A stretch of 64,000 bases of DNA from Microvirga sp. VF16 (GCF_016864375.1 NZ_CP069354.1:4679501-4743500); one strand, 5' to 3'; positions 1 through 8,928 are shown, counted from the first letter of the stretch. Notes: generated by a model from the sequence alone, not told the origin. Made by a program: numbers and translations.

Positions 1-1374
1 GAAACGCAATTTGCTGTTCTGGCGGAGTCTCTGCCTCAACTCGTCTGGTCGACCCGCCCTGATGGATCTGTTGATTACGTGAATCGCCGATGGCGTGAGT
101 TTACCGGACTTTCAGGCGAGCAATTTTTAGGAAACGGCTGGGAAGTTACCATTCACCCTGACGATCTGCCTCAGGTTCGGGAACAATGGCGTCGTTCCCT
201 TGAAACCGGACAGGCCTATGAATGGGAGTATCGGGTCAGGAACGCCGCCGGAGGCTACGAATGGTTTCTCAGCCGGGCCATTCCGATCCAGGACCTGACC
301 GGAAAGATCACCCGCTGGTTCGGCACGAGCACCAATATCGATGCTCAGAAGACGGCGGAAGAAGCCGTTCGCCTGCTCGAGAGCCAATACCGGCTCGCGC
401 TCGAGGCCGCCGATCTCGGGACCTGGCAGATCGATCTGGAAAAGAGCCTGATCACCTGGGACGAGGGTACTTGCGCCCTCTACCATCTTCCCCATAACGG
501 ATTGTATAGCCTCACTCTCGAGGAGGCTTGGCAAATGATCCATCCGGACGACGTGGAGGCAGTCAAGGCGCGAATTGCGGCGGCGGCGGCTCCCGGATCC
601 GATGGTCAATACGACAGCCAGTACCGCGCCATCCTGCCCGACGGAAAGCTCCGCTGGTTCCGCTCGCACGGACAGGTCCTTTATTCCAATGAAGGCGGTA
701 CCTATCGCGCTATCAGCCTCTATGGCGTCGTCAGCGACATCACCGAGCGCCATGCCCTGGAAGAGGGCCAGAAGCTTCTGACGCGGGAACTCAATCACCG
801 CGTAAAGAACTTGTTTGCCATCGCAAACGGCATGGTCTCGATGACCGCCCGCACGGCCAAAGATCCCAAGGACATGGCTAATGCCTTGCGTGGGCGCTTG
901 AGCGCTCTCTCACGGGCGCATGAATTGGTTCAGCCTGCCTCAGCAAGCGAGATAGGCGCAGGTGCCGATGTAGAACTTGCCCGGCTGATCGAAGCGGTCC
1001 TCGAGCCCTATCGACAGGCCGGCCAGAACAAGATCACGATCGAGGGACCAAGTGTTCTCGTCGGCTCCAATACAACCACCAGCCTTGCTCTCGTGCTGCA
1101 CGAACTGGCTACGAACGCCGCCAAATATGGCTGCCTGTCCTGCCCAGAGGGCGAGTTGTCCATTCAGTGGACGTTGCAGAATGAGAATGTCGATTTTCTC
1201 TGGGCCGAGGCTTGTGGGCCGCGGATTGAGAGCCCTCCCACCTTTGAAGGGTTTGGCACCCAGCTGTCGCAGCGAAGCATCACCGGACAGCTCGGCGGTA
1301 CGCTCGATCGGGACTGGCGCCCGGAAGGCTTGCGCGTTCATATGATCCTGCCGCTCAATCGCCTGACAGCTTGA
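1..1374 (+). CDS. PAS-domain HWE-family sensor histidine kinase (5' truncated)
   Basis: The reading frame is open from base 1, so the gene begins before the window; 457 residues are visible. The first residues (ESLPQLVWSTRPDGSVDYVN) form the start of a PAS domain, and a second PAS/PAC region runs from about residue 120 to 255. The kinase part has the HWE signature: phospho-acceptor His266 in ELNHRVKN, an N-box HELATNAAKYG starting at about residue 367, and the WAE triplet at residue 401, followed by GFGTQL. HWE kinases autophosphorylate on His and pass phosphate to response regulators; many in Rhizobiales sense light, redox or general stress. No transmembrane segment is visible in this part. 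No response regulator lies nearby, so the partner is unknown. It ends 6 nt before cobP, so the two could be cotranscribed. Confidence 0.9.
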   Translation, partial: ETQFAVLAESLPQLVWSTRPDGSVDYVNRRWREFTGLSGEQFLGNGWEVTIHPDDLPQVREQWRRSLETGQAYEWEYRVRNAAGGYEWFLSRAIPIQDLTGKITRWFGTSTNIDAQKTAEEAVRLLESQYRLALEAADLGTWQIDLEKSLITWDEGTCALYHLPHNGLYSLTLEEAWQMIHPDDVEAVKARIAAAAAPGSDGQYDSQYRAILPDGKLRWFRSHGQVLYSNEGGTYRAISLYGVVSDITERHALEEGQKLLTRELNHRVKNLFAIANGMVSMTARTAKDPKDMANALRGRLSALSRAHELVQPASASEIGAGADVELARLIEAVLEPYRQAGQNKITIEGPSVLVGSNTTTSLALVLHELATNAAKYGCLSCPEGELSIQWTLQNENVDFLWAEACGPRIESPPTFEGFGTQLSQRSITGQLGGTLDRDWRPEGLRVHMILPLNRLTA

Positions 1375-1380
1375 TCGACC

Positions 1381-1926
1381 ATGACCTTCTATCGTCGCGT
1401 CCTTGTGCTGGGCGGAGCACGCTCCGGAAAAAGCCGCACAGCCCTTCAACTGGCCGAGAGCACGTCGCCAGATCGAACCTACATCGCCACGGCCCAGGCC
1501 TTCGACGATGAAATGCGTGAGCGCATCGCGCAGCATCGAGCCGAGCGCGATCAGTCCTGGCAAACGGTCGATGCCCCGTTGGATCTTGTGCAAGCCGTTC
1601 AGGCGCAGGCCGCACCTCGAAAAGCCGTGCTGGTCGATTGCCTGACGCTCTGGCTCTCGAACATCGTACTGGCCGAGCGCGATCCTACGCATGAGGCGGA
1701 CCGACTGATTCAGGCGGTACGGGAGGCACAGGGTCCGCTGATCCTGGTCTCGAATGAGGTCGGCCAGGGCATCGTGCCGCCAACGCCGTTGGGACGTACA
1801 TTCCGCGACGAACAGGGCCGCCTCAATCAGCGGATCGCGGAGGCTTGCGACGCGGTCGTCTTCGTGGCCGCGGGCTGCCCGATCCTGCTCAAGCCGGCCC
1901 CTCCCCTGCGGCTGAGGCTGGAGTAA
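1381..1926 (+). CDS. cobP: Bifunctional adenosylcobinamide kinase / adenosylcobinamide-phosphate guanylyltransferase
   Basis: CobP/CobU phosphorylates adenosylcobinamide and then transfers GMP to it, making AdoCbi-GDP in the nucleotide-loop stage of vitamin B12 assembly and salvage. The 181-aa length fits the family. The P-loop is GGARSGKS (about residues 11-18), and His52 in QHRAERDQSW is in the place of the guanylylated histidine of characterised enzymes. Further conserved elements are DCLTLWLSN and SNEVGQGIVP. No other cobalamin-synthesis gene is in the window. The convergent neighbour is a BtuF-like binding protein that ends only 11 nt away, which suggests a corrinoid salvage role, although that link is inferred. 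The start ATG at 1381 lies 6 nt after the kinase stop and has no strong Shine-Dalgarno sequence. Confidence 0.93.
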   Translation: MTFYRRVLVLGGARSGKSRTALQLAESTSPDRTYIATAQAFDDEMRERIAQHRAERDQSWQTVDAPLDLVQAVQAQAAPRKAVLVDCLTLWLSNIVLAERDPTHEADRLIQAVREAQGPLILVSNEVGQGIVPPTPLGRTFRDEQGRLNQRIAEACDAVVFVAAGCPILLKPAPPLRLRLE

Positions 1927-1937
1927 AGCTTCCTCGC

Positions 1938-2789
1938 TCAGCGTACTTTGGCCCGGACCTCGGCGCCCAACGTATCGATGGCGACGGGCGTCGAGGCCCC
2001 GCCGCAGATCGTGAGCTTGCTCGGCAGCGCCAGACGCCGATCCAAAGGCACGGACTCCGCAAGAGCGGGGTGAGCGAAGAGCGCGGTACCGTTGTCGACC
2101 GCTTGGCGTGATGCCGCATCGACGAGCATGAAATCCGGCGGCGTCGTGACAATGGCTTCGAGACGCGCGACACCGCCCTGAGCCGGATCCAGGGCCTCGT
2201 GCAGCCGAAAACCCATGTGAACCAGAATCTCGCTGAGCGGCGAATGGGGAGCGATGACCCATCCGCCTCGCTCATAAACCAGGATGCTGCGCTTAGGCTT
2301 GACGATCTCCTTCGCCCGCTCCAGGGCTGCATCGATCCGGGCGATCAGTGCCTCGCCGCGGTCCGGATGCCCGAGCCTGCGGGCCAGGGTACGGATCTGC
2401 CCACGGCCATCCTCCAGGCCCGCCCAGGGCCCGAGAGACAGCACGTCCAATCCTTGCCGTCTCAGCAAAGCAACCTGATCCTGCTGGCCATAGGTGCCCG
2501 CCAGCACAAGGTCCGGCCGGCTGAACAGGGTCGCTTCCGCGCTGCTGTCATTCAGGGGAATCCCGGCGGCCTGATCGCTTAGGAAGGCCATTGACGGGTC
2601 TCGCGCGAGACGGCTCAAGGAGGCGATCTGACTGCGATCCGCTAGGGCGAGAAGCAGTTGATCCGTGCAGAGATTAAGGGAAGCGACCCGCTCAGGTTTC
2701 GATTGAGCCTGTGCCGGGCCGACAATCGCCAGTGTCAGGCCGAGCAGTAGGACATTTCCAAGCAGGCACCTGAAGCCTTGTCGAGACAT
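1938..2789 (-). CDS. BtuF-like periplasmic substrate-binding protein (corrinoid or iron-siderophore ABC uptake)
   Basis: This 283-aa protein belongs to the type III periplasmic binding proteins of ABC importers for vitamin B12, haem or ferric siderophores. The ATG at 2789 was chosen because it puts a typical signal peptide at the N-terminus (hydrophobic LGNVLLLGLTLAIVG, then PAQAQ as cleavage site). A longer reading from 2864 adds residues that look non-coding. After the signal come RVASLNLCTDQLLLAL and RPDLVLAGTYG, both typical of the BtuF/FhuD fold, with a long central helix. No permease or ATPase gene is adjacent, so it must work with components encoded elsewhere. Its convergent position with cobP favours a corrinoid ligand, but iron chelates cannot be excluded from the sequence. 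Confidence 0.8.
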   Translation of the reverse strand: MSRQGFRCLLGNVLLLGLTLAIVGPAQAQSKPERVASLNLCTDQLLLALADRSQIASLSRLARDPSMAFLSDQAAGIPLNDSSAEATLFSRPDLVLAGTYGQQDQVALLRRQGLDVLSLGPWAGLEDGRGQIRTLARRLGHPDRGEALIARIDAALERAKEIVKPKRSILVYERGGWVIAPHSPLSEILVHMGFRLHEALDPAQGGVARLEAIVTTPPDFMLVDAASRQAVDNGTALFAHPALAESVPLDRRLALPSKLTICGGASTPVAIDTLGAEVRAKVR

Positions 2790-3094
2790 GAACGATATTC
2801 CGGGCCAGGAAGCAGATCTGGTCTTACCTATTGCATCATTAAGATTGCGACATTTCGCCGTCAAAAGATTAAGATTTGTTCAGATTATTTCCTTCCAAAT
2901 CATAGATTTCCGATGATTACCCTATGTAGATGAGTAGGCACAAAAGGTCGCACGCTGGAACAATTTCAGAAATTTAAGGCCAAGCTGACCTATTCTGGAC
3001 ATAACGACCTACCACATACTTGCCTCAGTTGAACGAAGAACGACCGTGCACCCGCCGTGGCGGAGAAGCGGTGCTTTCCTGGGGGCGTATTCAT
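2790..3094. other. Divergent intergenic region (BtuF-like gene / transglycosylase gene)
   Basis: About 305 bases separate two divergently read starts. The central part (2825-2960) is clearly richer in A and T than the flanking genes, as expected for promoters. I looked for a cobalamin riboswitch for the BtuF-like gene and did not recognise a B12 box. No tRNA or repeat was seen. A GGGGG run at 3081-3085 lies about 9 nt before the ATG at 3095 and may serve as its ribosome binding site. Confidence 0.4.
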
Positions 3095-4258
3095 ATGCAA
3101 ATCGCTCTGACAGCGTCTCAGGACGCGTGCCAGCAGACGGCCATTTGCCTCAAAATTGAGAAGCAGAACGGGTCCAAGTCCCGTGTTGAATCCCGCCAGC
3201 GCTCACGCTTGCAGGGGGGAAGAACCCTGCTGGACCTCACCAAGTGCTTCGGTCTCGGCGCCTGCCTGACGATTGCTATCGGCACGGCGGTCCACACGCG
3301 CTCCGCCTCGGCAGCGGAACCGTGGACAACGCTGCCGGCTGCCCTCGATGCCAGTCAGAGGGCCATTCAGATGCCATCCGCCCCCGCGGCGACACCATTC
3401 ACTATGTCCACGGAAGAAGCTGCCCCTGCCGATCCTCTCGAAGCGATCGTTCCGGTTGCAGCTGTCGAGGCGACGCCGGCCGAACTGCAGAAGCAGATCA
3501 TCCTGTCCATTCCCCTATCCGATGCACCGTCCCCGGAGGCCCGCAAGGACGAGGAACCCGTTTCCCGCGAACTCACCGAATTCATGGAATTCGAGGAGAT
3601 GCGGGTGCCTGTCTGGATCGTCGACACGATCATGCGCGCCTCCAAGCTGACTGGTGCCGATCCGGTCTATATGATGGCCCTGGCGGACAAGGAATCGAGC
3701 TTTCTGCCCGGCAATAAGGCTTCGACATCGTCTGCCGTCGGTCTGTTCCAGTTTATTTCCAGTACATGGCTCGAAGCCGTGCGGTCGTTTGGCCCCTTGC
3801 ATGGCTTGATCGCCGAAGCAGAAGCGATCGTCGGCGCGGGTGCGAAGATCGATGTCGCGGATGCAAGCATGCGCCAGCACATTCTCGGTCTGCGCCGCAA
3901 CCCTTACATCTCGGCTCTTATGGCCGCCGAGATGATGAAGCGCGATAAGACGAAGATCGAAGCCAAGCTCGGGCGCAAGCTGAGCCGCTCGGAATTCTAT
4001 CTATCCCATTTCTTCGGGGTCGACAGCGCGAGCAAGTTCATCGCGCTGGTGGACGACACTCCGAAGAAGAGCGCCCCTGACGCCTTCCCGGCCGCCGCGA
4101 AGTCCAACAAGTCGCTGTTCTTCACCAAGGACGGCAAGAAGACCCGCCAGCTCAGCGTGGCCGAGGTCTACGACAAAATCGACGATATGATCGACAAGCG
4201 CCTCAACCGTTACGAGGCGGTATCGGCCCGGGCCACTGCAGACGCTTCGGCCTTCTGA
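3095..4258 (+). CDS. Exported lytic-transglycosylase-like (SLT domain) protein
   Basis: The 387-aa product has a long N-terminal lead with one hydrophobic segment (around CFGLGACLTIAIGTAV, ending in SASAAEP), consistent with export. A Pro/Ala-rich spacer follows, then a lysozyme-like domain from about residue 175. The motif ADKESSFLPGNKASTSSAVGLFQF carries the catalytic Glu (in KESSF) and the GLFQF signature of soluble lytic transglycosylases, which cut peptidoglycan with 1,6-anhydro product formation. The C-terminal part is Lys-rich. ATG 3095 was chosen because a G-rich stretch precedes it and the upstream 25 codons look non-coding; the start at 3020 remains possible. The last 49 nt overlap the 3' end of the convergent MFS gene. 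Confidence 0.8.
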   Translation: MQIALTASQDACQQTAICLKIEKQNGSKSRVESRQRSRLQGGRTLLDLTKCFGLGACLTIAIGTAVHTRSASAAEPWTTLPAALDASQRAIQMPSAPAATPFTMSTEEAAPADPLEAIVPVAAVEATPAELQKQIILSIPLSDAPSPEARKDEEPVSRELTEFMEFEEMRVPVWIVDTIMRASKLTGADPVYMMALADKESSFLPGNKASTSSAVGLFQFISSTWLEAVRSFGPLHGLIAEAEAIVGAGAKIDVADASMRQHILGLRRNPYISALMAAEMMKRDKTKIEAKLGRKLSRSEFYLSHFFGVDSASKFIALVDDTPKKSAPDAFPAAAKSNKSLFFTKDGKKTRQLSVAEVYDKIDDMIDKRLNRYEAVSARATADASAF

Positions 4259-5538
4259 TCGGGTTCGTCTACCTCGTCCGAATTGCTCGATGTCGGAACC
4301 GGATCCTCAACAGCATTGATGTCTGCGCGAGGCGTCAGGCTGGCCGTGGCGGAGCTGGTGGGTGCGATGTCCGCAAAGCCTCCCTTGGCAGGAGAACGCT
4401 GAACCTGAAGGATCCGCATCACGATGAAGACGACGAGTCCCAGCGAGGCCAAGGCGGAGTAGATGAACAGCCCCTTCGGCCCTATCATCTCCATTGCCGC
4501 AGCACCGAACAGCGGCCCCACGGTGACACCGGCAGCCCAGGAAAACAGCAGAGTACCGACGGTAGAAACGATCTGCCCTGGCTCCACGATATCGCAGGCA
4601 TGGGCCACGCAGACGGAATAGATGCAGAGGGCCAAACCACCCCAGGCCGCGAAGGACCATAGGATCAGCAGGTTCACGCCCTGCGCGCTCGCCCACAAGA
4701 TCAGAAGCGAAATGAGACTCGTTCCCGCCGCGAGCCCGGCGATCACATAGCGGCGATCCGCCCGATCGGAGAGCCAACCAAGCGGCCATTGCATCGCGAG
4801 GCTGCCGGCCTGCAGCGCAAACAGAAGCGCGGCGGCCTGATCCTGGCTCAATCCGATGCTGACGCCGAAGACGGGCGTGATGGCGATGACGGGGCCGTTG
4901 ACCAAGCCGACCACGAACGCTCCGACTACCGCTGAGGGAGCCGTCGCGAACAGCTTTCTCACCTCGATCCGCACGCCCTGCGGCGCAGGCGGTTCCTTCG
5001 TCATCGTCGCGGCGATGGGCAGGAGCGAGAGCGTGATCAGCGCGCTCACCGTCATGAACAATCCGTCCGTGCGGATATCCCCGAAGCTGATCCCGAGCGG
5101 CGACAGCATCAGGGCGACCTTGGTGCAGATCATGTAGATCGACAGGATCCGCCCGCGATGGCTCGATGTGGCGCGGGCGCTGATCCACCCGTCAGTGACG
5201 GTGAAGATGCAGGCCAGTGTCACGCCCGTCAGCCCACGCAGGATGATCCACGCCAACGTCGAGTGAGCCTGGGTCATGACGAGGATCAGGACGGACACCA
5301 TCGCTGCAAGGCTGGCAAAGGCCCTGATGTAGCCCACGTGACGAATGAAACTTGGGGCCAGGAAGCAGCCTGTCGAGAAACCAAGTCCGTAAGCCGCTGC
5401 GACGACGCCGATTGAGGCGACGGAGATTCCCTCCGCCTGCATGCGCAAGGGCATCAGGGCCTGCAGCAGACCATTCCCAGCCTGCAGCAAGGTGGTTGCA
5501 GCCGTGATAGTCCAGATGAGGGCGAGGGAGGAGTTCAC
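4210..5538 (-). CDS. Major facilitator superfamily transporter
   Basis: This 442-aa integral membrane protein has the hydrophobic pattern of a 12-helix MFS permease. A loop after the second helix carries APSFIRHVGYIRAF in the place of motif A, and a second-half counterpart is GWLSDRADRRYVIAG. It resembles the YcaD/UMF group of small MFS permeases, whose substrates are largely unknown, so no substrate is assigned. The final 55 residues are hydrophilic and rich in Ser, Thr, Ala and Asp, a poorly conserved cytoplasmic tail. The 3' end runs 49 nt into the end of the convergent transglycosylase-like gene, so the two transcripts would be complementary there. No regulator gene is next to it. Confidence 0.87.
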   Translation of the reverse strand: MNSSLALIWTITAATTLLQAGNGLLQALMPLRMQAEGISVASIGVVAAAYGLGFSTGCFLAPSFIRHVGYIRAFASLAAMVSVLILVMTQAHSTLAWIILRGLTGVTLACIFTVTDGWISARATSSHRGRILSIYMICTKVALMLSPLGISFGDIRTDGLFMTVSALITLSLLPIAATMTKEPPAPQGVRIEVRKLFATAPSAVVGAFVVGLVNGPVIAITPVFGVSIGLSQDQAAALLFALQAGSLAMQWPLGWLSDRADRRYVIAGLAAGTSLISLLILWASAQGVNLLILWSFAAWGGLALCIYSVCVAHACDIVEPGQIVSTVGTLLFSWAAGVTVGPLFGAAAMEMIGPKGLFIYSALASLGLVVFIVMRILQVQRSPAKGGFADIAPTSSATASLTPRADINAVEDPVPTSSNSDEVDEPDQKAEASAVARADTAS

Positions 5539-5697
5539 AATCGAATCGGTGATACGAAGCGGCGAAGACGCAAGTCAGTAAGATAGAAAACAGGTGCCGC
5601 CCAAGATCAAGAGTCGATCCGAACCGAGTGGATGTTCTTTAGTCGGTTCGGCATGCCCGGCCGAATGCGCCGGACATGCGGCAAAGACCGCCAGTCC

Positions 5698-5928
5698 TCA
5701 CTGGCCTGGACGATCTTTCTGAAAGCTTGCGAAAAGATAGAACCCGTTGAAGCGCACGCCTTCCATGGCGGCCTTCCGGTCGAAGCCGAGGGGTGCCTCC
5801 TGGCTCTCGATCCGCCCGCCGAATTCCCAATGCGGCTCGACGACGAACGAAGGAACCGAACGCTCTTCCGGAACAGCACAAACCAAACCGTCCGGCTTCG
5901 TACTTCGGAACAGATTATATGAGTACAT
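5698..5928 (-). CDS. Small conserved hypothetical protein (CAVPE...GFYLF type)
   Basis: A 76-aa frame begins at ATG 5928, six bases after a clear AAGGAG ribosome binding site on the minus strand. The product starts MYSYNLFRS, has CAVPEERSVPSF in the middle and ends with GFDRKAAMEGVRFNGFYLF before a short polar tail. This pattern (a Cys-Ala-Val-Pro-Glu block, a Trp-Glu-Phe-Gly-Gly-Arg block and a GFYLF end) looks like a family of small uncharacterised alphaproteobacterial proteins that I recall without a known function. No signal peptide, membrane helix or metal site is evident. It is divergent from the gamma-glutamyltransferase gene. The frame can be extended upstream to 6075, but the ribosome binding site supports the shorter form. 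Confidence 0.7.
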   Translation of the reverse strand: MYSYNLFRSTKPDGLVCAVPEERSVPSFVVEPHWEFGGRIESQEAPLGFDRKAAMEGVRFNGFYLFASFQKDRPGQ

Positions 5929-6119
5929 GTCCTGCTCCTTTATTCGCATCACGAATCGCACCCTGCCGGAAAAGAGTGACAGGAGTGTGATATTGCAGCG
6001 CAACAAAAGCAGAATTTCTTCTTCTCTTTGAAACGATGGAAGTGGCGCAAAGGGACGGTCCTTTGTTAGGCTCATCTCCAGCCCGTTGGGTTCAACGCCA
6101 GAAGAGGGAGTTTATTAGC

Positions 6120-7874
6120 ATGATCACTCGGAGTGTTCTTCGGCGAGGTCTTGTTGGCCTCGGCCTTCTTGCCAGCCTTCCCTTATCTGCACCGGTCTTC
6201 GCCCAGGCTCTCGCTCCTTCCCCCGAAGCTCCCACGGGGCGTACGCTCAAGCCTGCAGGCACGGCGACGAGGGACATGGTTGCCGCTGCCAATCCCCTGG
6301 CCGCGCAAGCGGGCCGGGAAATTCTTGCTGCTGGCGGCAGCGCCGTCGATGCGGCCATTGCCGTTCAGCTTGTTCTCAATCTCGTCGAGCCGCAGAGCTC
6401 CGGCATCGGCGGCGGCGCCTTCATGGTCTTTTGGGACGGAAAGACCATGACCACGCTCGACGGTCGTGAAACGGCTCCCGCCGCGGCAAAGCCCGAACGC
6501 TTTCTCGGGCCCGACGGCAAGCCGATGAAATTCTACGATGCCGTGGTCGGCGGCCGCTCAGTGGGTGTGCCGGGCACCTTGCGCCTGCTGGAAACGGCTC
6601 ACAGGAACTGGGGCAAGCTCTCCTGGCCGCAGGTGATCGAACCAGCGGCACGTCTCGCCGAGGAAGGCTTTGCGATTTCACCGCGCCTCAACGGCCTTCT
6701 GACCCAGGAGAAATATCTCCAGAGCGATCCCACCGCGCGCGCCTATTTCTACGAGGCCGACGGCAAGCCGAAAGCAGTGGGAACCGTTCTCAAGAACCCG
6801 GCCTTCGCCAAGACTCTGCGCACCATCGCCGACAAGGGTGCCGACGCCTTCTACACGGGTGAGATCGCACAGGACATCGTGACGACCGTGACCGGCCATG
6901 CCACGAACCCGGGCGACATGACCCTGGATGATCTGAAAGGCTACAAGGTCCAGGAGCGTGATGCCGTATGCGGCAACTACCGAACCTACAGGATCTGCGG
7001 CATGGGCCCGCCGAGTTCCGGGCAGGTCGCGGTGCAGCAGATCATGGGCATCCTGGAAACGCAGGACATGGCGGTTCTGAAGCCCGGGCCGGATGCGGTG
7101 CACTGGATCGCGGAAGCGGGCCGCCTCGCCTACGCGGATCGCGCACTCTTCCTGGCTGATCCCGCCTTCGTGAATGTGCCGGTCAAGGGCTTGACCGATC
7201 CCGGCTATCTCAAGAGCCGCGCGGCTCTCGTCGATCCGAACAAATCCATGGGCAAGGCGAAGCCCGGCGATCCGCCGTTCCAGAAGACCTTCCTGTGGGG
7301 CGCGTCGGACGGTATCGAGTTCGGTACGAGCCACATGTCGATCGTGGATCGCAACGGCAATGCGGTGTCGATGACGACCACGATCGAAGACGGCTTCGGC
7401 GCGAGACTGATGGCGAAGAGCGGCTTCCTGCTCAACAACGAGCTGACCGACTTTTCTTTTGCCACAACGGAAGACGACAAACCCATCGCCAATCGCGTCG
7501 AGGCGGGCAAGCGTCCCCGCTCCTCCATGGCGCCGACCATCGTGCTCGACGGCAGCGGCAAGCTCTATGCGGTCGTGGGCTCGCCAGGGGGCAGCCTGAT
7601 CATCAACTACGTGGCCAAGACCCTCGTGGGCATCCTGGACTGGAAGCTTGATCCCCAAGTCGCTGCTGATCTTCCCAATATGGGGAGCCGCAACGGCCCG
7701 ACGGAACTTGAGGCAGGAACGGAAGCCGAAGGATGGAAGGCTGGGCTGGAAGCAAAGGGCCACGAGGTCAAGCTGATCGACCAGAATTCCGGCATTCATG
7801 TTATCGTCGTGACGCCTGCAGGATTGGTCGGCGGCGCCGACAGCCGCCGCGAAGGCGTTGCCATCGGCAACTGA
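6120..7874 (+). CDS. ggt: Gamma-glutamyltransferase (glutathione hydrolase), periplasmic
   Basis: The 584-aa precursor cleaves the gamma-glutamyl bond of glutathione and related peptides, passing the group to water or amino acids. ATG 6120 was chosen because GAGGGAG lies 9 nt upstream and the protein then opens with a signal peptide (hydrophobic GLVGLGLLASLPLSAP, cut near VFAQA). Ntn-hydrolase proenzymes self-cleave before a Thr nucleophile: here this is Thr403, in TSHMSIVDRNGNAV, which aligns with the E. coli TTHYSVVD site. Other family blocks are SGIGGGAFM near residue 100, LLNNELTDFS and the late PRSSMAPTI and GSPGGS segments that bind substrate. The enzyme should form large and small subunits in the periplasm and serve glutathione salvage. 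A perfect hairpin follows the stop codon. Confidence 0.95.
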   Translation: MITRSVLRRGLVGLGLLASLPLSAPVFAQALAPSPEAPTGRTLKPAGTATRDMVAAANPLAAQAGREILAAGGSAVDAAIAVQLVLNLVEPQSSGIGGGAFMVFWDGKTMTTLDGRETAPAAAKPERFLGPDGKPMKFYDAVVGGRSVGVPGTLRLLETAHRNWGKLSWPQVIEPAARLAEEGFAISPRLNGLLTQEKYLQSDPTARAYFYEADGKPKAVGTVLKNPAFAKTLRTIADKGADAFYTGEIAQDIVTTVTGHATNPGDMTLDDLKGYKVQERDAVCGNYRTYRICGMGPPSSGQVAVQQIMGILETQDMAVLKPGPDAVHWIAEAGRLAYADRALFLADPAFVNVPVKGLTDPGYLKSRAALVDPNKSMGKAKPGDPPFQKTFLWGASDGIEFGTSHMSIVDRNGNAVSMTTTIEDGFGARLMAKSGFLLNNELTDFSFATTEDDKPIANRVEAGKRPRSSMAPTIVLDGSGKLYAVVGSPGGSLIINYVAKTLVGILDWKLDPQVAADLPNMGSRNGPTELEAGTEAEGWKAGLEAKGHEVKLIDQNSGIHVIVVTPAGLVGGADSRREGVAIGN

Positions 7875-7882
7875 TATGGCTT

Positions 7883-7910
7883 AAGCGGCCCTGTCCCGAT
7901 AGGGCCGCTT
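7883..7910 (+). terminator. Hairpin after ggt (terminator-like)
   Basis: AAGCGGCCCT at 7883-7892 pairs perfectly with AGGGCCGCTT at 7901-7910 around an 8-nt loop, nine bases after the ggt stop. There is no T-run behind it, so it may slow or end transcription or protect the ggt mRNA rather than act as a classic intrinsic terminator. Confidence 0.6.
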
Positions 7911-7944
7911 ACCCTATCAAGGTGAACTGCAAAGAGGATTGCGA

Positions 7945-8856
7945 GTGTCCATGCGTATCATCGTCGTCGGCAAGGAAGGACAGGTCGCGCGCGCCCTGGC
8001 AGAGCGTGCGAAGGCCCATGGGGCGCAAGCGGTACTCGTCGGCCGTCCCAAGCTCGATCTTGCCGACCCGTCAGGCATCGAGGATGCCCTGATCGAGACT
8101 GGCGGCGACGTGATCGTGAACGCCGCCGCCTATACGGCGGTGGATCAGGCGGAATCCGATCCCGAGCTCGCCGATGCCATCAATGGCATCGGCGCGGGCG
8201 TCGTCGCCGGCGCGGCAACTGCCATGAACGTCCCCGTCATCCATTTGTCGACCGATTATGTCTTCGACGGCACGTCCGACCGCCCCTACCGCGAGGACGA
8301 TCCGGTTTCTCCGCTGGGAGCCTATGGTGCCTCCAAGCTCCTGGGCGAGGAGGCCGTGGCCGCCGAGGCAGAGAACCATGTCATCCTCCGCACAGCCTGG
8401 GTCTACAGCCCTTTCGGCAAGAACTTTGTGAAGACCATGCTGCGCCTCGCCGCCGACCGTGAGGAACTCGGGGTGGTGGGCGATCAATACGGCTCCCCCA
8501 CGAGCGCCCTCGATATCGCCGACGGCATTTTCGCAGTCAGCCGCAATCTGCTCGAAAAGCCAGACGACCGGAGCCTGCGCGGTCTGTTTCACATGACTGG
8601 AACCGGCTTTGCGAGCTGGGCGGAATTCGCCACGGAAATCTTTGCGCTGTCGGCCCGGTTCGGTGGCCCCTCGGCGAAGGTCCGCCCAATCGCAACGGCA
8701 GATTATCCGACGCCGGCCAAACGGCCCGCCAATTCCAGGCTCGATTGCAGCAAGCTGAAAGAGGCCCACGGCGTGGTACTCCCGCCCTGGCGGTCCTCTC
8801 TTGAGCCCTGTGTGAAGCGCCTGATCGAGGAAGCCCGTAAGGAAGTCGCTCGCTGA
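7945..8856 (+). CDS. rfbD: dTDP-4-dehydrorhamnose reductase
   Basis: RfbD/RmlD is the last enzyme of dTDP-L-rhamnose synthesis, reducing the 4-keto group with NAD(P)H. The 303-aa protein has a Rossmann start (MRIIVVGKEGQVARAL), the Asn-rich NAAAYTAVDQAE segment, STDYVFDG near residue 105 and the YGASK catalytic Tyr-Lys pair near residue 130, followed by RTAWVYSPFGKNFV, all characteristic. GTG 7945 was taken as start because GAGG at 7934-7937 lies 7 nt before it; ATG 7951 is the alternative. The rfbA, rfbB and rfbC genes that usually accompany it are not in the window, so it appears as an isolated gene here. L-rhamnose would go to surface polysaccharide. Confidence 0.92.
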   Translation: MSMRIIVVGKEGQVARALAERAKAHGAQAVLVGRPKLDLADPSGIEDALIETGGDVIVNAAAYTAVDQAESDPELADAINGIGAGVVAGAATAMNVPVIHLSTDYVFDGTSDRPYREDDPVSPLGAYGASKLLGEEAVAAEAENHVILRTAWVYSPFGKNFVKTMLRLAADREELGVVGDQYGSPTSALDIADGIFAVSRNLLEKPDDRSLRGLFHMTGTGFASWAEFATEIFALSARFGGPSAKVRPIATADYPTPAKRPANSRLDCSKLKEAHGVVLPPWRSSLEPCVKRLIEEARKEVAR

Positions 8857-8902
8857 CCGCCCAATCGGAGAATGAAATTATGAAACTTTCCGTGGAAGAA
8901 GA

Positions 8903-8928
8903 CGATTGTTCTTTTTAAAGAACAATCG
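8903..8928 (+). promoter_or_regulatory. Perfect inverted repeat in the metZ leader
   Basis: The 26-nt palindrome CGATTGTTCTTT-TT-AAAGAACAATCG lies between rfbD and metZ. It ends two bases before the AGGA ribosome binding site of metZ (8930-8933). It could be a terminator for rfbD, an operator, or an RNA hairpin affecting metZ translation. It does not resemble the SAM-II riboswitch found before metZ or metA in other alphaproteobacteria. Confidence 0.55.

Noticed and set aside
940..2262. A 440-codon minus-strand frame crossing the kinase, cobP and the BtuF-like gene
   Set aside because: It spans the ends of three well-supported genes and shows no domain or start signal.
2790..3094. Cobalamin riboswitch before the BtuF-like gene
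   Set aside because: The interval is AT-rich and has no B12-box-like sequence that I could identify on the minus strand.
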